From NCBI RefSeq assembly GCF_047302465.1, contig NZ_CP178621.1, forward strand, positions 2,108,001 through 2,172,000: 64,000 nucleotides of DNA, read 5' to 3'. The stretch is from JACMRP01 sp047302465. Lineage in GTDB: Bacteria > Bdellovibrionota > Bdellovibrionia > Bdellovibrionales > Bdellovibrionaceae. The notes beneath the pieces are model-generated. The model ran no database searches and had not been told where the DNA came from. It worked only from the letters and a program-made list of their open reading frames with translations. The translations under genes were made by a program, and so were the position numbers. Below are positions 52,388 through 60,152 of the stretch, piece by piece; positions within the stretch are counted from its first letter, which is position 1, and each line of letters starts with the position of its first letter.

Positions 52388-53673
52388 TACAATCCCCTCT
52401 TCATCACGGATTTAATGGATTTCTTGTGTTTCTTACCGCTAAAGATTTCATCAAGCTCTTTGGCTTTCAAAAACTTCGACACCTCAGGGTCTTTCGCGAT
52501 TTTATCGCGAAGTTGCTCGCCCTTTTCAAGACTATGACTGAGTCTTTGCACATGAGCATAAGCCTCTTCACGACGAAGCCCCTTATCCACCAGTGCCAAA
52601 AGTACATGCGAACTAAAGAGTGTGCCTTGAGAGCTTTCAATATTATCAAGCATGCGTTTCTTATTCACTTCAAGACCGTCTAGCAAATTTGCCATACGAG
52701 AAACCGCATAGTCCGTCACGATAAACGCATCCGGGAAAATCACACGCTCTGCTGATGAGTGACTGATATCACGCTCGTGCCAGAGAGGAATATTCTCCAT
52801 CGCTGTGAAAGCATAACCTTTCACTAAGCGAGCAAGACCTGTGATGTTTTCAGCACTGATTGGGTTTTTCTTATGAGGCATCGCTGAAGAACCTTTTTGC
52901 CCCTTACTGAAGCCTTCAGTAACTTCGCTCACTTCGCTGCGCTGAAGATGACGAAGCTCAATAGAAAGCCTTTCAAGACCACTCATCATCATGGCAAGGC
53001 CATGAATCATCTCGGCATGACGATCACGCGGGATTACCTGAGTCGCAATAGTTTCAGGAGTCAGTTTTAATTTTTTAGCAACTTTGGTTTCAACATCAAC
53101 ACCTTGGCTTGAGTATGTACCAACAGCGCCACTCAGCTTACAGATCATCATTTGCTTTAGAGCATCTTCAACGCGTTTACGGTTACGACGGAACTCAGCT
53201 AAGAAGCCAAGCATCTTAAAACCAAAAGTCGTAGGCTCTGCAAACATCCCGTGGGTACGGCCTGCACACAATGTGTCTTCGTGCTTCTTTGCAAGGCTAA
53301 CGAGCGCTTTTTCTAAAGCGTCCATGGATTTTTCTAAGATCTCTCCGGCCTCGCGGACTTGAAGACTAAAGGCTGTGTCTAAGACATCAGAGCTTGTAAG
53401 ACCAAAGTGAATAAACTTTCCATGAGGCCCTACGTTTTCAGCAACGTTAGAAACAAAGGCAATCACGTCATGCTTCGTTTGTTTTTCAATCTCGGCAATA
53501 CGACGAACGCTGAAGCGTCCTTTTTCTGCAATGGCTTTAGCCGCTGCACGAGGAATGATCCCCATTTGCGCTTGGACTTGCGCTAGAGCAATTTCCACCT
53601 CTAACATTTTGCCAAAGCGATGATCCAAATCCCAAATCACTCCCATTTCAGGACGAGTATAACGCTCAATCAC
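52387..53673 (-). CDS. purB: Adenylosuccinate lyase (428 aa)
   Basis: The fumarase/lyase signature GSSAMPHKKNPISAENI (near 270) and HFGLTSSDVLDTAFSLQ and AGRTHGMFAEPTTFG identify PurB. It cleaves SAICAR and adenylosuccinate in purine synthesis. The start is GTG at 53673, overlapping the preceding gene by eight bases. Its presence in a murein-recycling unit looks like co-transcription rather than a pathway link. Confidence 0.96.
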   Translation of the reverse strand: MIERYTRPEMGVIWDLDHRFGKMLEVEIALAQVQAQMGIIPRAAAKAIAEKGRFSVRRIAEIEKQTKHDVIAFVSNVAENVGPHGKFIHFGLTSSDVLDTAFSLQVREAGEILEKSMDALEKALVSLAKKHEDTLCAGRTHGMFAEPTTFGFKMLGFLAEFRRNRKRVEDALKQMMICKLSGAVGTYSSQGVDVETKVAKKLKLTPETIATQVIPRDRHAEMIHGLAMMMSGLERLSIELRHLQRSEVSEVTEGFSKGQKGSSAMPHKKNPISAENITGLARLVKGYAFTAMENIPLWHERDISHSSAERVIFPDAFIVTDYAVSRMANLLDGLEVNKKRMLDNIESSQGTLFSSHVLLALVDKGLRREEAYAHVQRLSHSLEKGEQLRDKIAKDPEVSKFLKAKELDEIFSGKKHKKSIKSVMKRGL

Positions 53674-54958
53674 GATGTTCCTTTTCCTTTCGAGCCTGTA
53701 AGAGCTTCCACCATTTCATTAAGGACTCTCGAATCGATGCCTGGTTTTCAAACTGATCATCCCAAGAATAGTTTTTCCAGATCTCAGCACCATCCAAGAA
53801 CACATTGTTGAAATCCATGTGACGACGACGTGATTCCAGACCCTCACGGTAAACCGGGAAAGAGGACGGACCAATTTGTGAATAGGTATAATAAAATTCT
53901 TGCGGGTAAGATTGGATCTCAGGCAGCGCCAGCGGCAAACGCTCACGCAAAATATCCATGATCTTCTCGCCACGAATGCGCAGATACTCTTTGTTGAATC
54001 TTTGCACTGTTGGAATACGGATCCAAACATCGAACTGGTCTTCTAGCGCCGTTCTTTGCAAGACCATCATATTCTGATGAGTCCACGGACTTGCCACCTG
54101 ACCAATCAAGAGCAAGTGAATCGGTAACGAGTCTCTTTCTGGACACGCTGACATTTTCAAGCGATAGCGAACCCAGCACCACTCAGCTTCGAGTGAGCCC
54201 TCAGGAAACATGTGCTTCGCAATTTTCGGAGACACAAAGTAAGACTCTTCACTACTCAGCATCCACACGACTTGCTCAACGTGCATAAGACCCGAGCGCT
54301 GTTCACCGTGAACCTCGATACCAGAAATCGTTTTTTTATTTTTGAAAGACAGATCTAAGATTTCTGTTTTCTGGTGAACTTCGACGTTTTTCTGTTTCAA
54401 CCACTCGTTTGACTTCTGCTGTCCCGCACGCGTGGCTTTTCGTACCAAGAACGGATTCATTAGCTTCAATGCTTTTCCAGAAAGACTCGCACGCGCACTT
54501 GGCACATACGTTGTTGCACCCAATTGGTGCGCAAGATGCAAAACCCAAGACTCCATGAAATTTTCAGAAGCCCATTTTTGCAGTGCCGGAAGATTTTTGT
54601 ATCCAGCCTTACCGCTCAGCAAAGAGTTACCGACTTCTTTGTTCTGAGAAATTTTTTGTAAGCGGTGTTGAGTGAGAGAGCTTTTGAGTTCTACTGGACC
54701 ATCTGAAAGCCAGACTGTGAAGCCTTGATCGACGGATTCAAAGTTGTCTTCTGAAAACACGCGTTCAGTTTGTGAGTCCGACATTTCTTCGGGTTTGAAA
54801 AATCCAAATGGACCTTCGACATCTTCAGGTGGCCAGACCCCTAATTTGGATGTCACATCGATCAGAACAACAGGGATGTTTTCCCGTTGAAGTTCAGCAG
54901 CTAGCCAAGAGCCCCGCCCATAGGCCGAGACGATAAGAACAGAGGTGTTTAGGTCCAT
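53666..54958 (-). CDS. Rossmann-type nucleotide-binding protein of unknown function (430 aa)
   Basis: The N-terminus VLIVSAYGRGSWLAAELQRENIPVVLIDVT has a beta-alpha-beta dinucleotide-binding shape with G-x-G, suggesting an FAD- or NAD(P)-binding oxidoreductase. Later segments such as VEVHQKTEILDLSFKNKKTISGIEV resemble the flavoprotein amine-oxidase layout. I cannot name the family. No signal peptide or membrane span is clear. It heads the purB-ldcA-hydrolase-mpl unit, overlapping purB by eight bases. Confidence 0.6.
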   Translation of the reverse strand: MDLNTSVLIVSAYGRGSWLAAELQRENIPVVLIDVTSKLGVWPPEDVEGPFGFFKPEEMSDSQTERVFSEDNFESVDQGFTVWLSDGPVELKSSLTQHRLQKISQNKEVGNSLLSGKAGYKNLPALQKWASENFMESWVLHLAHQLGATTYVPSARASLSGKALKLMNPFLVRKATRAGQQKSNEWLKQKNVEVHQKTEILDLSFKNKKTISGIEVHGEQRSGLMHVEQVVWMLSSEESYFVSPKIAKHMFPEGSLEAEWCWVRYRLKMSACPERDSLPIHLLLIGQVASPWTHQNMMVLQRTALEDQFDVWIRIPTVQRFNKEYLRIRGEKIMDILRERLPLALPEIQSYPQEFYYTYSQIGPSSFPVYREGLESRRRHMDFNNVFLDGAEIWKNYSWDDQFENQASIRESLMKWWKLLQARKEKEHRD

Positions 54959-55116
54959 AGAATGATTAGAAAATTCCTGATGTTCAAAGTCAAAGAATCT
55001 AGCGTCTTTTTTGTGAAAAAATATTGAGTAATTTTGTGGCAGTTTTTGCAGTTTGTGTTTGTCTCTAGTGCAAATACTAGCGAGAATAAAAAAGAGGCTC
55101 GTTTAGGAACTCACAT

Positions 55117-55716
55117 ATGATTAAAACTTTTCTCTCTGCCGCGCTTTTCTCTACCATAACGCTCTTGTTTAGCTCTTTTGTGACGATTTCGGAGGCCAAA
55201 CCAGCCGCTTCGACACTCTCCAGCACGCACAACTTCTTCGAGTTCTCTGCGAATGACATCCGGGGCAAAAAGGTCCATTTCTCTCAGTACCGCGGCAAAG
55301 TGGTTTTAGTTGTGAATACGGCGTCCGAGTGCGGCTATACTCCGCAACTGAAAGACCTGGAAGCTTTGTACAAAAAATACTCTGCGAAGGGCTTTACGGT
55401 TTTAGCCTTCCCGTCTAACGACTTCAAGCAAGAGAAAGCCACAAACGACGAAGTCTTGAGTGTTGCCCAAAAAGAATACGGCGTGACCTTCCCGATTTTT
55501 GATAAAGGTGCTGTGACCGGCAAAGAAAAACAGCCCGTTTACAAGTTCATGATCGAGCAAAAACCAGGCATGATCTTCAAAGACGTCCGCTGGAATTTTG
55601 AAAAATTCCTTATCAATCGCCAGGGACAAGTCGTCGATCGTTGGAGCTCTATGACCTCTCCATCATCGAAGTCCGTCATAGAGAAGATTGAAAAAGCCCT
55701 GAATGACCCTATTTGA
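55117..55716 (+). CDS. Exported glutathione peroxidase family protein (199 aa)
   Basis: A signal peptide (LSAALFSTITLLFSSFVTISEA) precedes the GPx domain. The peroxidatic cysteine is C72 in VNTASECGYTPQ, with WNFEKFLI near residue 150. The usual resolving-cysteine loop reads AFPSNDFKQEK, lacking the cysteine, so it is a one-cysteine type. Periplasmic reduction of peroxides or lipid hydroperoxides is likely. AGGA lies upstream of the ATG. The gene is followed by the GTCTCA palindrome of the next gene. Confidence 0.9.
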   Translation: MIKTFLSAALFSTITLLFSSFVTISEAKPAASTLSSTHNFFEFSANDIRGKKVHFSQYRGKVVLVVNTASECGYTPQLKDLEALYKKYSAKGFTVLAFPSNDFKQEKATNDEVLSVAQKEYGVTFPIFDKGAVTGKEKQPVYKFMIEQKPGMIFKDVRWNFEKFLINRQGQVVDRWSSMTSPSSKSVIEKIEKALNDPI

Positions 55717-55726
55717 GATTTTTAGC

Positions 55727-55741
55727 GTCTCAAAGTGAGAC
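55727..55741. promoter_or_regulatory. Perfect GTCTCA-N3-TGAGAC palindrome
   Basis: GTCTCAAAGTGAGAC matches all 12 defined positions and is the best copy in the window. It lies 51 bases before the GTG start of the beta-barrel gene. CGATACTT follows 28 bases downstream, as it does after the copy at 13810. Confidence 0.6.
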
Positions 55742-55792
55742 CTTCCTTCAGTTTTCCCTGATTTTTCGCGATACTTATATCAGGGGGATACC

Positions 55793-56563
55793 GTGAAAAT
55801 TCTATTGATCGCGTTGATGACTATTTGCTCATTAGCGGCTCCTGCTTTTGCTCAAAACTATTTGAGCAACAATACCACCGACCACAAATCTTATCTGATC
55901 GCACAGACCGATCCAGATGAGGCTTACGATCCATTTAGTGATTACAGTGAGTTCGACGAAGCATCGGATGAAGAGGCTGATATCAACTTCTTCAGAAACG
56001 GTCGCTTCTTTACGGTGGGTCTAGCTGCCGGTATGCGCGGCTTCACTGGCAATATGGGAAAAGCCTATCAGTCGGCGCCTACTTTCGGACTTTACTTAAG
56101 CTACTTCTTTGACTTGCGTTTAGCTCTGTCGATGGGCTTTATGACCGGCGACAACGGCGCACAGCTAGAGACCGTAACGACCACTTACCCAGGCAATGTC
56201 TCTTTCACGAGCTTTAATTTCGACCTCAAGTATTACTTTAACACCCAAAACGTGACCCGCGGCTTAGCGGACCTAAACCCATACCTTATCGGCGGTATTG
56301 CGCAATATTACCGCACATACACTTTCGAGGGTCTAGAGGGTTACGGCCGAGACTCAACAATGGGCATCGAATTAGGCGTGGGTCTTGAAGTCCCACTGAT
56401 GCGTAAGAAAGCGTATTTGGGCGTTCAAGCTATGTATCACTACGTAAGCTTCAAAGACGAAAATGGCAAGTTCCTGAATGATGGAACAAGCTCGACACCA
56501 ATGAAGTACTCAGTATCAGGCGACATCGTAGATGCTCTTTTGATCTTGGGTATGAATTTCTAG
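55793..56563 (+). CDS. Outer-membrane beta-barrel protein (256 aa)
   Basis: A signal peptide (ILLIALMTICSLAAPAFA) is followed by an acidic linker of about 45 residues (DPDEAYDPFSDYSEFDEASD). An eight-strand-like barrel then runs from about 68, with alternating glycine and aromatic strands such as FTVGLAAGMRGFTG and LYLSYFFDLRLALSMGF, ending in ALLILGMNF with the terminal Phe expected for BAM insertion. The start is GTG with AGGGGGA upstream. No named family. A good terminator follows. Confidence 0.78.
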   Translation: MKILLIALMTICSLAAPAFAQNYLSNNTTDHKSYLIAQTDPDEAYDPFSDYSEFDEASDEEADINFFRNGRFFTVGLAAGMRGFTGNMGKAYQSAPTFGLYLSYFFDLRLALSMGFMTGDNGAQLETVTTTYPGNVSFTSFNFDLKYYFNTQNVTRGLADLNPYLIGGIAQYYRTYTFEGLEGYGRDSTMGIELGVGLEVPLMRKKAYLGVQAMYHYVSFKDENGKFLNDGTSSTPMKYSVSGDIVDALLILGMNF

Positions 56564-56591
56564 GATTTAAATTACAAGATTTGTTTCTTCA

Positions 56592-56623
56592 AACGAAGCC
56601 CCCAAGGAGGCTTCGTTTTTTTA
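56592..56623 (+). terminator. Rho-independent terminator after the beta-barrel gene
   Basis: AAACGAAGCC and GGCTTCGTTT form a 10-bp stem with loop CCCAAGGA, followed by a T run. Confidence 0.85.
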
Positions 56624-56676
56624 TTATCGCATAGATTTTTTTAGCAGCCTACTTCTTAACTTAAGAAATTTTCTTT

Positions 56677-56714
56677 CAAAAAAGATGCGAATCCTTTCCC
56701 GCTTCGCATCTTTT
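56677..56714 (-). terminator. Rho-independent terminator of the AT-rich cassette
   Basis: AAAAGATGCGAA and TTCGCATCTTTT form a perfect 12-bp stem. On the minus strand it is followed by TTTTTTG, so it ends the transcript that runs from 57437 through 56750. Confidence 0.8.
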
Positions 56715-56749
56715 CACTTCTACTAACGACATAGCTTTTATGTTAAGGC

Positions 56750-57001
56750 TCAAGATTCCAGAAAGTCTTGAAGGAATTTTAATATTAGATTCTTCTGATA
56801 GTCCTCATAGGACTTATCTCGTGAGCGAATATCTACGTCATCCGCAAAGTGTCCTATTTCATGAATTAAACATTCCTCATCAGCGCTCAATCTCGCCCCT
56901 TTAGGCCACTGACCAAGAACGTCCTTGGCAGATAGATCTCCACGTAGCATAGCCTCAATCATAGTCTTAATTTGTTTTTTTCGATCAATTACTGATTCCA
57001 T
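56750..57001 (-). CDS. Small soluble hypothetical protein (83 aa)
   Basis: ATG 57001 is used. The protein is helical and acidic at the end. It includes SADEECLIHEIGHFADDVDI, where the HEIGH string looks like a zinc-protease motif, but the protein is too short for one and nothing else supports it. The size and charge would suit an immunity-type protein, which is only a suggestion. It is the last frame before the cassette terminator. Confidence 0.55.
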   Translation of the reverse strand: MESVIDRKKQIKTMIEAMLRGDLSAKDVLGQWPKGARLSADEECLIHEIGHFADDVDIRSRDKSYEDYQKNLILKFLQDFLES

Positions 57002-57047
57002 CAATCAAAAATACTCGCTCAATATACATTTCCGTTTTTTTTCATAA

Positions 57048-57161
57048 CTATTTATTACCGGTAATAACATCGTTAATATTAATTCCCGTTGGCTCTCCAG
57101 GCCCTTTTCCATCTTTAGGTTTAACACAAACTTCGCCTCTAGGAGATTGACCAACGGACAT
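57048..57161 (-). CDS. 37-residue frame, in phase with the upstream membrane protein
   Basis: The frame starts MSVGQSPRGEVCVKPKDG and continues Gly/Pro-rich to ITGNK. It lies in the same reading phase as the membrane protein that ends at 57168, separated only by TGA and two codons. It could be a separate small gene, a tail cut off by a nonsense mutation, or a read-through extension. The end overlaps a 16-bp palindrome, TTATTACCGGTAATAA, at 57052-57067. Confidence 0.35.
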   Translation of the reverse strand: MSVGQSPRGEVCVKPKDGKGPGEPTGININDVITGNK

Positions 57162-57167
57162 CGAACA

Positions 57168-57437
57168 TCACCAACTTCTTTTCATTACCATATTTGCCAG
57201 GCTCAAAAGAGACATCGATACGATTGACGAAACAGCAACTAGAAATAGCGTCTCTCTTTTTAAGATCTCAAATAGTTGAGACGAATGCCCCAACCCCTCA
57301 CAATACTGAAGAGTATCATTAAATGCGCCTCCCGCTTCAATGCAAGTCACGGATGGCTCTGTAAGTATGAAGTTACAAATGGCAATACTAAGCCCTAGGA
57401 TCAGAAGTTTTAAAAATACCTCAACAATTCTCTTCAT
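57168..57437 (-). CDS. Small two-span membrane protein (89 aa)
   Basis: An N-terminal span (VEVFLKLLILGLSIAICNFIL) and a second span (TLFLVAVSSIVSMSLLSLANMV) enclose a periplasmic loop of about 40 residues. The loop has two cysteines (TCIEAGGAFNDTLQYCEG) that may pair. No family is recognised. AGG is spaced well before the ATG and a good sigma-70 promoter lies just upstream. Local base composition is more AT-rich than in neighbouring genes, which suggests acquisition. Confidence 0.6.
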   Translation of the reverse strand: MKRIVEVFLKLLILGLSIAICNFILTEPSVTCIEAGGAFNDTLQYCEGLGHSSQLFEILKRETLFLVAVSSIVSMSLLSLANMVMKRSW

Positions 57438-57460
57438 AGTTTACCTATTCACTATCTTAG

Positions 57461-57490
57461 ATATAACCAACACTCGATTTACACAGTCAA
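57461..57490 (-). promoter_or_regulatory. Sigma-70-type promoter of the AT-rich cassette
   Basis: On the minus strand TTGACT (57490-57485) and TTATAT (57466-57461) are 18 bases apart. RNA would start near 57454, 17 bases before the membrane protein ATG at 57437. Confidence 0.6.
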
Positions 57491-57682
57491 GATATGCGAC
57501 TATACCCAGACCAGAACGAACATTGGCGTAAAATACACACTCAAAATAGGTGCGGTGGAAAGGCCACAGTCATCTCATTTTGTTGTTTTCCAAAAGTCAC
57601 ACCCAGTTCTTTTATGAGAACTTCCGAATGAAAAACTATCGCAGATCACAATCCCCGATAAAATAGAAATATGGAGGTAGAT

Positions 57683-58408
57683 ATGAAAGGATTTGTGCTT
57701 ACATCCATATTACTGCTAACGAGCGTTCTCATTTCTTGCTCGACAACGACATCAGATAATGTCGATACCGATGGGATCTACGCCGTTTTGACCATCCAGG
57801 AAGATGGAGCAAATACCCGCGCCGATGCTACCTTTTATGTCGGCGGCATGACCGGAACCGTCTTGCAATTGACAGCCGGTGATAGCGTTACTTGTAACGG
57901 CAATGCAATGACTGAAAACCAAGACCTTTTTGGTAAGTACTATTACTATGGCAATTGCGGGACCCTCACCGCTGGTGCCACTTATACTTTTACATTTACC
58001 AGAAATGGCGACGACGGGCCCGAGTCCTATAGTTCGAGTGTCGTCATGCCTGCTGCAATCACGATCTCTTCACCAAACGATGGCGCGACCTTTACCAGAG
58101 GACAAACCATCCCCGTCACTTGGAATGCCGGCAGCGATACGGTTGAGGTCTCGATTAGCGGCAGCGGAACGAGTGCGTCGGGCTCAGGCTCGACCACTTA
58201 TAGTCGCTCGCATGGGTCTTTGGACGATGATGGCGCTTACACGATCTTAGCGACAGACACAGATCCCGACGACACCATCACCGGAGTCATCGCGAACGCC
58301 GCGATCTCGGTTACACGCTCTCGCAGCGGTACGATGGCCTCGGGACTTGATGGCCAAATCAGCGCCAGACGTGCTGATGCGGTTTCTAACTTAACTTTGA
58401 ACCCATAA
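57683..58408 (+). CDS. Predicted lipoprotein with Ig-like beta repeats (241 aa)
   Basis: GGAGG precedes ATG 57683. The signal peptide ends in the lipobox LISC with cysteine near residue 19. The mature protein is Ser/Thr/Gly rich and beta-structured. ITISSPNDGATFTRGQTIPVTWNAG resembles the start of a surface Ig-like (GPI-anchor-type) domain. A low-complexity GSGTSASGSGS stretch is included. Probably exposed in the periplasm or on the cell surface. A weak left-half GTCTCA-like site is at about 57571. Confidence 0.75.
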   Translation: MKGFVLTSILLLTSVLISCSTTTSDNVDTDGIYAVLTIQEDGANTRADATFYVGGMTGTVLQLTAGDSVTCNGNAMTENQDLFGKYYYYGNCGTLTAGATYTFTFTRNGDDGPESYSSSVVMPAAITISSPNDGATFTRGQTIPVTWNAGSDTVEVSISGSGTSASGSGSTTYSRSHGSLDDDGAYTILATDTDPDDTITGVIANAAISVTRSRSGTMASGLDGQISARRADAVSNLTLNP

Positions 58409-58478
58409 TCGGAGAATCACTAACCAAACAACGTGTTCGATTAGTCTAATAACTCTAAAGGGATATTAATCCCGCGAT

Positions 58479-58546
58479 GAAGATTCTGAAAGGCTCTTAT
58501 AACTGGTATTTCCACTCTGAGCTTGATACTGTGAAATAGAATCTTC
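58479..58546 (+). repeat. Inverted repeat just upstream of the 62-residue gene
   Basis: GAAGATTCT (58479-58487) and AGAATCTTC (58538-58546) are perfect 9-bp arms, the second ending a few bases before the ribosome site AAGGAC. TTCTGAAAGG also occurs twice directly, at about 58484 and 58549. Confidence 0.45.
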
Positions 58547-58564
58547 TGTTCTGAAAGGACAACT

Positions 58565-58753
58565 ATGGATCTTTTTAGTTATCAATTCGAAAATCAAGAA
58601 GACAGGGAACTTGCATTTCTTAACATCGCTAAGTGGTACGGAGACTCGTTTATCGAGAGAGTCGAAACCCTTGAGCTGACCATCCGCCCACCTGCAGACC
58701 TGCAAGTCGCAACCCAAGAGATTGCCGAAAAGCATCTGGGTAGATTGAAATAG
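58565..58753 (+). CDS. Small hypothetical protein (62 aa)
   Basis: GAAAGGAC lies just before ATG 58565. The protein is soluble and acidic-helical (MDLFSYQFENQEDRELAF, then ERVETLELTIRPPADLQ), with no cysteine or membrane span. No family recognised. It converges with the NSS transporter gene 24 bases away. Support comes from the ribosome site and the inverted repeat upstream. Confidence 0.5.
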   Translation: MDLFSYQFENQEDRELAFLNIAKWYGDSFIERVETLELTIRPPADLQVATQEIAEKHLGRLK

Positions 58754-58777
58754 CATTTAATAAAGTCTAACGAGGGG

Positions 58778-60151
58778 CTATTTTAAGAATAGCCCTAGAA
58801 TCTGCAGAAGCATCCCAAAGATGATAAAGCCCGGAGCGTACCAGCGAAGGGCCCACTTCCAGTGCGGATACATCGAGTGACTCACGAAGCGGTCGTGCGC
58901 GATAAACTGACTTGCCTTCTCTTTCTCAGACATACCCCAGTTAATACTTATAACTAGACCCAAAGCCGCTACTGGAAGAATCCAGTTAATCAGGATCGAG
59001 TCCATAAGCTCCATCAAACCTTTGCCATCGATTTGCACGTTTCTAAATACTGAGCTTGAAAACGCAGGAATGGTCGCAAGTGCCAACGCCACAGCGCCCG
59101 CCACCCACGAAGCCCGAGTACGCACAAGACGCTTCTTTTGGCTATCAACCAGGTTAGAAACGATGGTCTCCATAAGACCGATACTGGCATTTAAAGCCGC
59201 CATATAAAGACAGCTAAAGAACAACAAACCAAACAGCAAACCACCACGGAATTCCATCAAGAATCTTGGCAAGGTCTCAAACAAAAGAGCTGGATCGGTC
59301 AACGGTACATTCGACGCTTGGAATGCGATCGGGAACACTAACATTACCGCAACCAAAGAAATCAAAGTATCTACCAACGTCACGCGAAAGCCCGCAGTTG
59401 GAACGTGGTCTTCGTCACGCATATAACTTCCGAAGGTCACCAAAGTTCCAAACCCTACCGAGAGCGTAAAGAAAATATGCCCAATCGCATGGATCAAAGA
59501 GGAATAAGTCAGCTTTGAAAAGTCAGGATAAAACAAGAACCGCAATACTTCAGTCTCTGACGGCAAAGACGCCGAACGGAATAAAAGCAACAATACCAGG
59601 GCTGCAAAAAGCGGCATCATATAGCTGATCCACTTTTCAAGACCTTCTTGCACGCCTTTACCCACAACAACGATCGTTAGCAAAACGTGCACACTCGCTA
59701 AAGCCCACTGAAGAGAACCGTTCTTCATCAATAAAGCTAAAGAGGCTGAAGCATGATGAGTGTCACCTGGGAACATAATTTCAATGATGAAGCGACTTAA
59801 GAAGTGCAATACCCAGCCGCTGATCACGGCGTAATACGAAAACACCACAAGGCTTAATAAAACTGAAAAGCGCCCTGCCCACACAAAAGCTTTTATACCA
59901 GAGTCTTTTGTGAGTTTCTGAGTCGCCATCAATACCGACTGCCGAGTGGACTTACCAAGGCTCAGTTCCGCAATCAAAAGCGGTAAACCCACAGTCAGTG
60001 CCATGAAAACATAAAGCAAAACAAAGGCCCCGCCTCCGTTTTCACCCACGACATAAGGGAAACGCCAAAGATTACCCAGACCACAGGCAGAACCGATGGC
60101 CAAAAGGTAAAATCCAAAGCGTGTTCTCCACGAGCCGCGTTTTGCTACCAT
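58778..60151 (-). CDS. Sodium-dependent NSS-family transporter (457 aa)
   Basis: The first helix block GFYLLAIGSACGLGNLWRFPYVVGENGGGAF is the neurotransmitter:sodium symporter signature. About eleven to twelve membrane helices follow, including TLSVGFGTLVTFGSYM of the ion site. It imports an amino acid or related amine with Na+. I take ATG 60151, just past the der stop; a GTG at 60166 would overlap der. It follows der in the same direction but is probably unrelated to ribosome assembly. Confidence 0.9.
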   Translation of the reverse strand: MVAKRGSWRTRFGFYLLAIGSACGLGNLWRFPYVVGENGGGAFVLLYVFMALTVGLPLLIAELSLGKSTRQSVLMATQKLTKDSGIKAFVWAGRFSVLLSLVVFSYYAVISGWVLHFLSRFIIEIMFPGDTHHASASLALLMKNGSLQWALASVHVLLTIVVVGKGVQEGLEKWISYMMPLFAALVLLLLFRSASLPSETEVLRFLFYPDFSKLTYSSLIHAIGHIFFTLSVGFGTLVTFGSYMRDEDHVPTAGFRVTLVDTLISLVAVMLVFPIAFQASNVPLTDPALLFETLPRFLMEFRGGLLFGLLFFSCLYMAALNASIGLMETIVSNLVDSQKKRLVRTRASWVAGAVALALATIPAFSSSVFRNVQIDGKGLMELMDSILINWILPVAALGLVISINWGMSEKEKASQFIAHDRFVSHSMYPHWKWALRWYAPGFIIFGMLLQILGLFLK

Positions 60152-60152
60152 G

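Noticed and set aside
55037..55050. Sigma-54 promoter TGGCAG...TGCA before the glutathione peroxidase gene
   Set aside because: The GG to GC spacing is eight bases instead of the required ten.
56750..57001. HEIGH in the small protein as an HExxH zinc protease
   Set aside because: The protein is only 83 residues and has no third ligand or protease fold context, so the string is probably chance.
57052..57067. LexA box inside TTATTACCGGTAATAA
   Set aside because: The Bdellovibrio LexA site I recall is TTAC-N3-GTAA; here the spacer is two bases, so it does not fit.
57168..57170. TGA as a selenocysteine codon joining the two cassette frames
   Set aside because: No selenocysteine-insertion hairpin was evident just downstream, and the flanking protein resembles no selenoprotein.
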